Positions 1-6,580 of a stretch of DNA of 9,055 bases are shown here, one piece after another. The stretch is from the NCBI GenBank assembly GCA_938004375.1, contig CALKWH010000392.1, positions 1 to 9,055 on the forward strand, in the 5' to 3' direction. Under the pieces are notes generated by a model. That model ran no database searches. It was not told where the DNA came from and saw only the letters and a list, made by a program, of their open reading frames with translations. Positions within the stretch are counted from its first letter, which is position 1. Each line of letters begins with the position of its first letter. The stretch comes from an uncultured Pseudomonadota bacterium (lineage in GTDB: Bacteria; Myxococcota_A; Polyangia; HGW-17). The position numbers were made by a program, and so were the translations under genes.

Positions 1-86
1 CTGACGAGCTCGATTTGGATTTCGATTTCGATTTCGATTTGGACGGGAATTGGAGATGGACCGCGGACTCGTCTCGGGTCGTTCTG
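1..86. other. Intergenic end of contig downstream of the activase
   Basis: This short stretch follows the activase stop codon and runs to the contig edge. It holds the GATTTS hexamer repeat listed separately. I see no gene, no convincing hairpin followed by a T tract, and so no supportable terminator. A plus-strand reading of the repeat gives an Asp-Phe run, but it has no gene-like context. Confidence 0.6.
12..41. repeat. Hexanucleotide tandem repeat (GATTTS, five units)
   Basis: Five consecutive 6-base units are visible: GATTTG, three GATTTC copies, then GATTTG. The repeat is AT-rich in an otherwise very GC-rich window and lies in the gap just past the activase stop codon, within 12 bases of the contig end. 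Short-read assemblies often break at such repeats, so the true array may be longer than shown. Function unknown; it may be a simple-sequence repeat expanding by slippage. Confidence 0.8.
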
Positions 87-3000
87 TCACGGGTGGGCGG
101 CGAGGGGGGCGACGAGGGTGACCGGCGTGCGGCGGGCCCGGCGCTGGTGCACCTGGTGCAGGAAGGTCTCCAGGCGGACGTGGGCCAGGTTGTGCTCGGC
201 GCCCAGCACCAGGGGTAAAAGGGCGGTGTCTGGGTAGTCCCGGGCGACGGCCTCGACCGCGGAGTTCACCGCGCAGCCCACCATGCAGCCGGTGGCGACC
301 ACCGAGACCACGCCGTCGACCCCCTGCCGGGCGAAGTCGACCATCTTGGCCAGCGTGGAGGCCACCAGGTAGTTGCTCTGGCGGCCGATGTAGGGGGCGA
401 CCATGTCCATGCACGCGTTGTAGTCCGGCTCGGCGCACCAGGGGCCGAAGTCCTCGCCCAGGACCTCCTCGAAGGGGCGGCGGGCGCCCGCGGTGGCGCA
501 GATGGCCAGCAGCTCGAAGAGGGCGGGGCGCACCTGGGAGCGCGTCGCCTGCCGGTAGGCGTCGTAGTAGTTCGAGAACCAGATCAGGCCGAACATGTAC
601 GGGCTGTGGTAGACCTCGCAGCCGGCCTCCTCGAGGCGGCGCACGAAGTCGTCGTTGGCGGGCTCGCACAGCCGGGTGTACAGGTCGCCGGTGAAGCCCA
701 CCAGCGGGCGGTCCCGCATGGGCTCCATGGGGATCGCGCGCAGCCGGGAGACGGCCGCGGAGAAGGCGCCGATGGGGCTCTTCTTCTCGGCCAGGGCGTC
801 CGAGACGTCGGTGAGGGCCTGGGTGTAGACGGCGTCCACGCGCCCCGGGGTGCGCTCGTACGGGCGCAGGCGGTGGCGCAGGATGGTGAGCGCGTCCACG
901 GCGAAGAAGCCGTCCATGATGCGGCGCAGGCCGTCGAAGCCGTACAGGTCCCACTGGTCGTGCCCGATGGCGTCCACGATCTGCAGGGGGATGCCCTGGT
1001 CCTTGAGCCACAGGCGATAGCCGTCGCCCCACTGCGAGAGCAGGCAGGGGGTGACCGTGCTGGGCATGTAGAACGCGTCGGTGGCGCGCAGCTCGCGGGT
1101 GGCGGCCAGGTTCAGGATGTCGCCGGCCACGGTGGCGTAGGGGTGGCACTCCTTGCCGTTGGTGATCTCCTCGCCCCGGCGCATGATCGCGTGGGTGGGC
1201 GGGTCGAGGTTGATCACCTCGACGTCCCCGAGGCTGCGCAGCATGCCGTTCATCACGGCGGTGTGGGGGCCCACGTAGGGCACGAACACGCGGTTGAACC
1301 GCCGCGGGATCACGCGCACGGGCCGGTCGAAGCGATAGGGCTCCTCGGGGCGGCGGTGCCCCTCGCGGCGCCGGTGGGCCTCGATCTCGTCGGCGAAGGC
1401 CTCGATGCGGGTGACCATGCCCGCCTCGCCGCGCAGCTCGTCGAACTCGAGCAGGAGCTTGGGGCGCTCGCGCAGGATGGCCTCGACGTGCTTCTGGGCG
1501 AAGCCGTCCGGGCCGCAGCCGAAGTTCGACACGATCACGGGGTAGGCGTCGGCGTGGCCCTTGAGGAGGGTGGCCGCGCGCACCAGATCGCGGGAGTAGC
1601 CCCACGGCAGGCGGTCGTACTCGGGGCCGAGCTCGACCTCGTCCAGCGGCAGGAAGTCCATGGGCAGGACGTCGAAGCCCAGGCGCTCGAGCTGGCGGGC
1701 CAGCCCCATGTTGAGGTAGGCGTCGTGCAGGGTGTAGGGCTTGCCCAGCAGCACCAGCGTGGGACGCGTCTGGGCGCGCAGCAGGCCGCGGCCCATGGAG
1801 GCGCGGCGGGCGGCGTACTCGCGGTGGACGCTCTCGGCCGAGGCCCAGGCCGCCTTCACGGCGCCCAGGTCCGCCTCGAGGACGCGGGCGAGCTCGGTGC
1901 AGGCGGCGTGGACGGCCGCGGGCTCGAACGAGATGGGCACCTGCGGCGTCAGGACGCGGCCCGGCGGGCTCAACCGGGAGACCATGAACGGCGCCTCCTG
2001 CGTGTAGATGCAGGCGTGGCTGTTCTCGTGCTCGCCGAGGTTGCGGATCGCCGTGTTGAGCACCTGCCGCTTGGGCAGCTCGAGCACAGACGGATAGAGC
2101 ACGGCGTCGACCCCGGCGTGCTCGAGCATCCAGCGCACCTGGCCGGCGGCCATCTTCAGGGGCATGCACAGATCCGACGGCAGGCCGCGGGCGCCCTTGG
2201 CCCACTCGCGCACGTGCTCCTCGTCGGCGAGCACCGGCTCGAGATCGAGGCGGGCGAGCACGTGGGCGAAGAACGGCGCCCACTCGCGCAGCACGGAGGT
2301 GGTGGGGACGCCGATGCGCCGGGCGGCCGGGGACGCCTTCGGGAGCGACCCCAGGAGATCCGCCTGCAGCTCCGCGCGGACGGCGACGAAGTTCTTCACG
2401 CAGGCCACCTCGTGGCGGGCGGTCTTCTTGCGGTTCGAGAACTTCTCGCAGGCGTCGCCGAAGAAGGTCGTTTCGTCTCCGAAGGTGAAGCGCGAGACCG
2501 AGCAGCGGTTGGTGCAGGCCGGGCACTCGAAGGTCTTCACCTCGGGGGAGAACGCGTGGTCGAAGCCCTTGAAGGCGGTCGTCGCCGGGGCCTCGCGGGA
2601 CACGAGCCAGGCCATGCCGATGGCGCCCGAGACGCGGTTGTGGGGGTGCACGCGCACCGGGCGGCCCAGGACCTTCTCGAAGGCCGAGACCACGGCCTGG
2701 TTGCTCGCCGTGCCGCCCTGGAACACGATGTGCTGACCCACGCCGCGGTTGCCCACCACCTTCTCGAGGTAGTTGCGCACGACCGAGTACGCCAGGCCCG
2801 CGCACAGGTCCTCCCGGCTCGCGCCGCGGCGCTGGGCGTGGACCAGCTCGGTGTCCATGAACACCGTGCACTGGCTGCCCAGGTCCACCGGGGACGCGCC
2901 CCGGGCGGCGAGCTCGGAGAACTCGCCGATGATGCGCACACCCAGGCGCTGGGCCTCCTCCTCGAGGAACGAGCCCGTGCCCGCGGCGCAGATCTTGTTC

Positions 3001-4289
3001 ATGGTGAAGTCGGCCATCTGGCCGTGCTGGACGCGGATGTACTTGCTGTCCTGTCCGCCGATCTCGAAGATGGTGTCCACCTCGGGCATGGCCATGACGG
3101 CGGCGGTCATCTGGGCGGTGATCTCGTTCTTCACCAGGTCCGCGCCCAGCACGGCGGCGGCCAGGTGGCGCCCGGAGCCGGTGGTGGCGCAGCCCGCCAC
3201 GCGCACGCGGCCGGAGAAGCGCTCGCGCAAGGTGGCCATGCCCTCCTGCAGCACCGCCAGGGGCTGGCCGCGGGTGGGCAGGTAGAGGCTCTCGAGGAGC
3301 CGGCCGTCGGCGGTGAGCAGCACGAGGTTGGTGCTCACGGAACCGACGTCGACGCCCAGGAACGCGTCGGTGACGCCCGGGGGCAGGTCCGTCAGGGCGC
3401 CGGCGCCGGAGGCGGGGTAGGGGCCAAGGGGCGCCAGCTTCAGCACGTCGGCGCCTCGGGTGTCGCCGGCGTCGGCCAGGCCGTCCACGGCAGCGCGCAG
3501 GGCGTCGAAGGTCACCACGTCGTCCTGGGCCAGAAGCGCCGCGCCCAGCGCGCAGGAGGCCTGCGGATCCGCGGGGAGCCACAACTGCTCCGGCGTCCAC
3601 GAGAACACCTCGAGGAACGCGCGCACGATGCCGCCGTTGCGCGCGCCGCCGCCCACCACCGCCAGGGGGGCCTGGGGCTCCCGCCCGGCCAGCACCGAGG
3701 ACACGAAGGTGCGCACCAGGGCCAGGCAGAGCCCGTAGGCCATCTCGTCCACCGGCGTGCCCTTCTGCTGCAGGTGGATCATGTCGGACTTGGCGAACAC
3801 CGAGCAGCGCCCGGCGATCACGGCGGCCCGGGGGGCCGTCACCGCCCGCGCCCCCAGCTCGGTCACGTCCATACGGAGCCGGCCCGCCTGCTGCTCGAGG
3901 AACGCGCCCGCGCCCGCGGCGCACTGCCCGTTCATGGAGAAGTCGGCGACGCCGCCGTCGGGGGACAACTGGATCACGCGGGAGTACTCGCCCCCCATGT
4001 CGAAGATCATGCGCACGGCGGGGTTCTCGTGGCGCACGCCCGCGCCGGTGGCGGCCACGTCGGACAGGAAGTGCCGGCGCCAGGCATCGCCGAAGAGCTC
4101 CTTGCCCACGCCCGTGAGGCCCACGCGCACGGCCTCGCCGGCGGGGAGCGACAGGCGGCCCACGAGGGTGGCCAGCGCGGCCGCGGGGGCGCCCTGGGTG
4201 GGGACCATCTCGGTGGTGATGGTGCCGTCTTGACGCAGCATGACGCACTTGCAAAAGTTGGAACCGACGTCGAAACCCAGGTGCAGCAT
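87..4289 (-). CDS. Giant acyl-CoA dehydratase activase-related protein (tandem BadF/HgdC ATPase + DUF2229 + dehydratase-like fusion)
   Basis: A 1400-residue protein predicted to use ATP hydrolysis to push low-potential electrons onto an iron-sulfur centre, as HgdC does for 2-hydroxyacyl-CoA dehydratases. Two ASKHA-fold ATPase modules are visible. Module 1 spans about residues 1-255: GFDVGS at 5-10, DMGG at 97-100, NGQCAAGAG at 120-128 and Cys162. Module 2 spans about 310-565: GVDVGS at 312-317, EIGGQDSKY at 409-417, NKICAAGTG at 431-439 and Cys474. The paired cysteines (123/162 and 434/474) match the spacing of the two HgdC cluster ligands. A Cys-rich linker follows (C589, C592, C596, C614), then a DUF2229-like region (about 657-880) and a dehydratase-like C-terminal part with Cys925, 1048, 1082, 1335 and 1339. 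The start at 4289 is chosen because AGGAG lies 7 bases upstream; an upstream in-frame ATG at 4364 would add 25 unconserved residues. Family members of this size are known, but their substrate is generally unassigned. No dehydratase partner or substrate gene is in view. Confidence 0.93.
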   Translation of the reverse strand: MLHLGFDVGSNFCKCVMLRQDGTITTEMVPTQGAPAAALATLVGRLSLPAGEAVRVGLTGVGKELFGDAWRRHFLSDVAATGAGVRHENPAVRMIFDMGGEYSRVIQLSPDGGVADFSMNGQCAAGAGAFLEQQAGRLRMDVTELGARAVTAPRAAVIAGRCSVFAKSDMIHLQQKGTPVDEMAYGLCLALVRTFVSSVLAGREPQAPLAVVGGGARNGGIVRAFLEVFSWTPEQLWLPADPQASCALGAALLAQDDVVTFDALRAAVDGLADAGDTRGADVLKLAPLGPYPASGAGALTDLPPGVTDAFLGVDVGSVSTNLVLLTADGRLLESLYLPTRGQPLAVLQEGMATLRERFSGRVRVAGCATTGSGRHLAAAVLGADLVKNEITAQMTAAVMAMPEVDTIFEIGGQDSKYIRVQHGQMADFTMNKICAAGTGSFLEEEAQRLGVRIIGEFSELAARGASPVDLGSQCTVFMDTELVHAQRRGASREDLCAGLAYSVVRNYLEKVVGNRGVGQHIVFQGGTASNQAVVSAFEKVLGRPVRVHPHNRVSGAIGMAWLVSREAPATTAFKGFDHAFSPEVKTFECPACTNRCSVSRFTFGDETTFFGDACEKFSNRKKTARHEVACVKNFVAVRAELQADLLGSLPKASPAARRIGVPTTSVLREWAPFFAHVLARLDLEPVLADEEHVREWAKGARGLPSDLCMPLKMAAGQVRWMLEHAGVDAVLYPSVLELPKRQVLNTAIRNLGEHENSHACIYTQEAPFMVSRLSPPGRVLTPQVPISFEPAAVHAACTELARVLEADLGAVKAAWASAESVHREYAARRASMGRGLLRAQTRPTLVLLGKPYTLHDAYLNMGLARQLERLGFDVLPMDFLPLDEVELGPEYDRLPWGYSRDLVRAATLLKGHADAYPVIVSNFGCGPDGFAQKHVEAILRERPKLLLEFDELRGEAGMVTRIEAFADEIEAHRRREGHRRPEEPYRFDRPVRVIPRRFNRVFVPYVGPHTAVMNGMLRSLGDVEVINLDPPTHAIMRRGEEITNGKECHPYATVAGDILNLAATRELRATDAFYMPSTVTPCLLSQWGDGYRLWLKDQGIPLQIVDAIGHDQWDLYGFDGLRRIMDGFFAVDALTILRHRLRPYERTPGRVDAVYTQALTDVSDALAEKKSPIGAFSAAVSRLRAIPMEPMRDRPLVGFTGDLYTRLCEPANDDFVRRLEEAGCEVYHSPYMFGLIWFSNYYDAYRQATRSQVRPALFELLAICATAGARRPFEEVLGEDFGPWCAEPDYNACMDMVAPYIGRQSNYLVASTLAKMVDFARQGVDGVVSVVATGCMVGCAVNSAVEAVARDYPDTALLPLVLGAEHNLAHVRLETFLHQVHQRRARRTPVTLVAPLAAHP

Positions 4290-4296
4290 CGTGACA

Positions 4297-4301
4297 CTCC
4301 T
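4297..4301 (-). promoter_or_regulatory. Ribosome binding site deciding the activase start
   Basis: AGGAG sits 7 bases before the ATG at 4289. This decides in favour of the start whose product begins MLHLGFDVGS, the usual N-terminus of the BadF/HgdC fold, over the longer in-frame start at 4364. Confidence 0.85.
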
Positions 4302-4342
4302 GAAAGACAAATCTAAACGTTTGCCATTCCAGTCACAGGATA

Positions 4343-4380
4343 CCGACGAACTCCGACAAAGCAAACAAATTCTGACAAAG
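4343..4380 (-). repeat. Tandem 19-base direct repeat in the activase leader
   Basis: Read on the minus strand, copy 1 (4380-4362) is CTTTGTCAGAATTTGTTTG and copy 2 (4361-4343) is CTTTGTCGGAGTTCGTCGG. They match at 14 of 19 positions and four of the five differences are transitions. The copies abut directly, about two helical turns in total, just downstream of the first candidate promoter. This could be a regulator binding site or a decayed duplication; no protein can be named. Confidence 0.5.
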
Positions 4381-4406
4381 CCGTGATAAAAGGCATTAAG
4401 TGCTTG

Positions 4407-4414
4407 TTGTACAA
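4407..4414. promoter_or_regulatory. 8-base palindrome TTGTACAA
   Basis: A perfect 8-base palindrome 10 bases beyond the FliR/SctT stop, overlapping the -35 element of the first candidate promoter. The position would suit an operator, but an 8-base palindrome in an AT-rich spacer can arise by chance. Confidence 0.25.
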
Positions 4415-4424
4415 TAGGATTGCA

Positions 4425-5183
4425 TCATGACAGAAGCATGATGTTTTGGACCATTTGGAGGGTGGCGGCCCCGATCCGGTCCAGAACGAGGGGGATAAGA
4501 GCGAGAAGCAATAATAGCACCGCCAGGGCGCGCACGGGCATCATGAGGAAGTGCGCCGGCGTCTGGGGCAGCCACACGCCCACGAAGCCCACGGTGAGCT
4601 CCAGGAACAGCAGCACGAAGATCACGGGCAGGGTGACGAGCGCCACGGTGGAGAAGAGCACGGCCACCAGGCGCAGGGTGCCCCCGAGCCAGCCCGCGTT
4701 TCCGAAGAACGCCCAGGGCGCCTCGGGGGGCAGGTGCCGCAGTTGGTGTCCCAGCGCGAGGGCGACCTGGGCCGGCCCCGAGACCGAGAGGAAGTATACG
4801 ATGCCCAGCAGGGCGAACAGCGCGGCAGTGGGCGACGCCTCGATCTGGGCGCCCGGGACCTCCACCGGCGCCGGGTTGGCGGCGCGCAGGGCGTCGAAGG
4901 CCTCGCCCAGGGACAGCCACAGCCCGAACACCACCTGCAGACCGACGGACAACACGGTGCCGATCAGGAAGTTGACCGCCAGGGCGGGGGCGAAGACGGC
5001 GTCGGGGACCGCGCGGGGACCTTGGGCGATCGTGAAATACAGCGTGGCACCGGCCACGAGCGCGAACCGCGGGAGGAGGCCGGCGGCGCGGGGGAACATC
5101 GTGGGCGCGAGGGGGGCGAGCCGCGCCGCGGTGAGCCAGAAGATCGCCTGGTAGGGGGAGGCCAGGTCCCACAGGGCGTCCAT
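4425..5183 (-). CDS. sctT: Type III export gate protein, FliR/SctT family
   Basis: A 252-residue polytopic inner-membrane protein, close to the usual family length of about 260. FliR/SctT joins the FliP/SctR and FliQ/SctS subunits in the export gate through which flagellar or injectisome substrates cross the inner membrane. Hydrophobic segments lie roughly at residues 11-30, 38-52, 63-95, 118-145, 165-200 and 215-236. The segment around 184-222, with LPVIFVLLFLELTVGF and a PQ at 206-207, matches the family's penultimate membrane hairpin. GEAFDALRAAN (93-103) resembles the injectisome SctT loop more than the flagellar one. The ATG at 5183 lies two bases past the FliQ/SctS stop; a longer in-frame start at 5273 would overlap that gene by about 90 bases and adds unrelated sequence. 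Identification rests largely on context plus topology, since the protein is divergent. FlhB/SctU does not follow. Confidence 0.82.
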   Translation of the reverse strand: MDALWDLASPYQAIFWLTAARLAPLAPTMFPRAAGLLPRFALVAGATLYFTIAQGPRAVPDAVFAPALAVNFLIGTVLSVGLQVVFGLWLSLGEAFDALRAANPAPVEVPGAQIEASPTAALFALLGIVYFLSVSGPAQVALALGHQLRHLPPEAPWAFFGNAGWLGGTLRLVAVLFSTVALVTLPVIFVLLFLELTVGFVGVWLPQTPAHFLMMPVRALAVLLLLLALIPLVLDRIGAATLQMVQNIMLLS

Positions 5184-5185
5184 GT

Positions 5186-5452
5186 CTACGAGATCCGCTG
5201 GACGTAAAAGAAGAGCAGCCGGGTGAAGTCGGCCAGCTCCCGGGCCATCATGGGGCCGAGCAACAGCAGGCACAGCCCCACGGCCAGCATCTTGGGCGCG
5301 AACGACAGGGTGCTCTCCTGCAGGGAGGTGACGCTCTGCAGAAGCGCCAGCAGGAGCCCGGTCAGGAGCGACACCAGCAGGGGGAAGGCCGACAGCAGCA
5401 GCGTGAGCAGCAGGGCCTTCTGGAGCAGGTAGAGCAGCGCGTCGGCGGACAT
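5186..5452 (-). CDS. sctS: Type III export gate protein, FliQ/SctS family
   Basis: An 88-residue protein of exactly family length with two hydrophobic helices (about 13-39 and 52-70). Four copies of FliQ/SctS normally wrap the FliP/SctR pentamer to complete the helical export gate. The family's central motif is clear: LLALLQSVTSLQESTLSFAP at 34-53 followed by K54 and AV at 57-58. The LSFxPK form is common in flagellar FliQ, whereas the ending YVQRIS recalls the injectisome YscS ending, so the subtype is ambiguous from this protein alone. It starts 4 bases after the FliP/SctR stop and ends 2 bases before FliR/SctT. No good ribosome-binding site is visible, so translation is probably coupled to the gene upstream. 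Confidence 0.93.
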   Translation of the reverse strand: MSADALLYLLQKALLLTLLLSAFPLLVSLLTGLLLALLQSVTSLQESTLSFAPKMLAVGLCLLLLGPMMARELADFTRLLFFYVQRIS

Positions 5453-5456
5453 GGCG

Positions 5457-6131
5457 TCACGCGTACGAGAGCATCAACGCCGAGGAGAGGAGCCAGAAGC
5501 CGTCCACGGCGACGAAGAGCAGGAGTTTGAGCGGCAGGGAGACCGCGGTGGGGGACACCATGTGCATGCCCAGGGCCATGAGCACGTTGGCCGTGAGCAG
5601 ATCCAGGATCAGGAACGGCAGGAACAGGAGAAAGCCGATCTGGAAGGCCTCGGTGATCTCGGAGATGAGGAACGCGGGGATCAGCACGAGGTAGTCGTCC
5701 CGCGCCACGGTCATCTCGGGGTTCAGGCGCTGGGTGACGTGGGTGAAGCCATCGCGCTGGGCCGGGTGGGCGTGCCGCTTCAGGAAGTCCCGCATCGGCT
5801 CGGCGCCCTTCTGCACGGCGGCGGCCAGCGCCCGGGCGCGCTCGTCCTCGGGGCGGTCGACGTCGGCGAAGACCGCCGCCTGGGGCGCCGCGGCCGTCCA
5901 GGCCCGGGTGAACACAGGGGTCATGATCGCGATCGAGAGGACCATCGCCAGCCCTGTGAGCACCATCGTCGGCGGCAGTTGGGGAGTGCCCAGGGCCGAG
6001 CGGAGCAGGCCGAACACCACGGCGATCTTGACGTAGGACGTGACGAAGAGCAGGGCGAAGGAGAGGACCCCCAGGACGGACAGCAGCGCGAGGAAGGTGC
6101 TGCCCTGGGTCTGGGACAGCAGGTCGCTCAT
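5457..6131 (-). CDS. sctR: Type III export gate pore protein, FliP/SctR family (SctR-like)
   Basis: A 224-residue inner-membrane protein; five copies form the core pore of the export gate. The family signature is strong. TSYVKIAVVFGLLRSALG (31-48) and PP at 53-54 begin the conserved N-terminal part. LIPAFLISEITEAFQIGFLL (150-169) and SPTAVSLPLKLLLFVAVDGF (193-212) form the conserved C-terminal part. The middle loop (about 75-145) is hydrophilic and predicted to face the periplasm. Three traits favour the injectisome branch: no cleavable signal sequence or long N-terminal extension typical of flagellar FliP, TSYVK instead of TSFxR, and a PMRDFLKRH loop (112-120) as in YscR. The loop that in other members has three consecutive methionines reads M189-H190-M191. 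The start codon overlaps the stop of the FliO-like gene (ATGA), suggesting coupled translation. The flagellar alternative cannot be excluded, because a FliO-like gene precedes it. Confidence 0.95.
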   Translation of the reverse strand: MSDLLSQTQGSTFLALLSVLGVLSFALLFVTSYVKIAVVFGLLRSALGTPQLPPTMVLTGLAMVLSIAIMTPVFTRAWTAAAPQAAVFADVDRPEDERARALAAAVQKGAEPMRDFLKRHAHPAQRDGFTHVTQRLNPEMTVARDDYLVLIPAFLISEITEAFQIGFLLFLPFLILDLLTANVLMALGMHMVSPTAVSLPLKLLLFVAVDGFWLLSSALMLSYA

Positions 6132-6580
6132 GGGCCGTCCCCGGGGGTGGTCGCGGCCGTCTCCGTCGCCTGGCGGTCGTCCGTCCCGGCGCTGGCGCCC
6201 GGCCTGGCCGCGTCGCCTTGCACGGTCGGCGCCGCGAGCTCCCGCACCAGGCTCAGGCCGGCCTCGGAGGCGGCGATTAGGTACTCGCGGTCACGCAGCC
6301 GCACCAGGTACAGGGTCCGACGCGGCTCCAGGGGACACACCGCGCGCACCGTGAGCTCCCCGGGGGGTGTGCGGGCGAAACGGGCCAGCCACCCGCGCCC
6401 GTAACGGGCGACCACGAACAGCAGGCCGACCAGGACGAGCAGGATCAGCAGCAGGCGCCAGGCGGCGCCGCCGACGTCGACGGCCTCGGGGGACGTCTGC
6501 TGTTGCAGCAGGGACGCCTGCTGTTGCAGCAGGAACGCCTGCTGCAACATTGAACGCAGGATCGCGTCACAGGGGTTCAT
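6128..6580 (-). CDS. fliO: FliO/MopB-like flagellar/type III assembly membrane protein
   Basis: About 150 residues: a Gln-rich N-terminus with LLQQQ repeats (about 12-29), one membrane helix (about 41-58), then a small cytoplasmic domain (76-115) reading LTVRAVCPLEPRRTLYLVRL and ending GLSLVREL. This single-helix plus compact beta-domain layout matches FliO, which helps FliP assemble in flagellar systems. Its position directly before FliP/SctR supports the call. The C-terminal tail (116-150) is Ala/Thr/Gly-rich and probably disordered. The start is uncertain: ATG at 6580 overlaps the TPR gene by 14 bases, ATG at 6550 leaves a 16-base gap, and GTG at 6625 adds a Pro-rich stretch. None has a clear ribosome-binding site. 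FliO is normally flagellar, so its pairing with an SctR-like protein is unusual. Confidence 0.75.
   Translation of the reverse strand: MNPCDAILRSMLQQAFLLQQQASLLQQQTSPEAVDVGGAAWRLLLILLVLVGLLFVVARYGRGWLARFARTPPGELTVRAVCPLEPRRTLYLVRLRDREYLIAASEAGLSLVRELAAPTVQGDAARPGASAGTDDRQATETAATTPGDGP
6492..6554. repeat. 21-base tandem repeat within the FliO-like gene
   Basis: Units at 6492-6512 and 6513-6533 are 21 bases long and differ at only one position; a third, partial unit begins at 6534. The period is exactly seven codons and encodes heptads of the form AFLLQQQ / ASLLQQQ. Each full unit contains the inverted repeat CTGCTG-TTG-CAGCAG (6497-6511 and 6518-6532), able to form a small hairpin on either strand. 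The in-frame period means copy number can change without disrupting the reading frame. Confidence 0.8.

Larger units (their letters stand above)
4290..4424 (-). promoter_or_regulatory. AT-rich intergenic region with candidate promoter for the activase
   Basis: This 135-base gap between the FliR/SctT stop and the activase start is clearly more AT-rich than its surroundings. One candidate sigma-70-type promoter reads TTGTAC (4414-4409), a 17-base spacer, then TTTTAT (4391-4386). A second reads TTGCTT (4364-4359), 16 bases, then TATCCT (4342-4337). Both match consensus only partly. The gap size and composition suggest the activase is transcribed separately from the export-gate genes. No rho-independent terminator is visible for the upstream operon. 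Confidence 0.45.

Noticed and set aside
15..218. Plus-strand frame starting with an Asp-Phe dipeptide run
   Set aside because: The run is simply the GATTTC repeat translated, and the rest is antisense to the activase C-terminus.
606..4316. Very long plus-strand open frame (1236 codons) opposite the activase gene
   Set aside because: Its translation is rich in Ala, Gly, His, Val and Arg with no domain pattern. Long antisense frames are expected opposite GC-rich genes. The minus-strand frame has clear family motifs and a ribosome-binding site.
4425..5172. Alternative minus- and plus-strand frames across the FliR/SctT gene
   Set aside because: Their translations are Arg/Gly/Pro-rich and hydrophilic, whereas the chosen frame gives an alternating hydrophobic membrane protein in the expected gene order.
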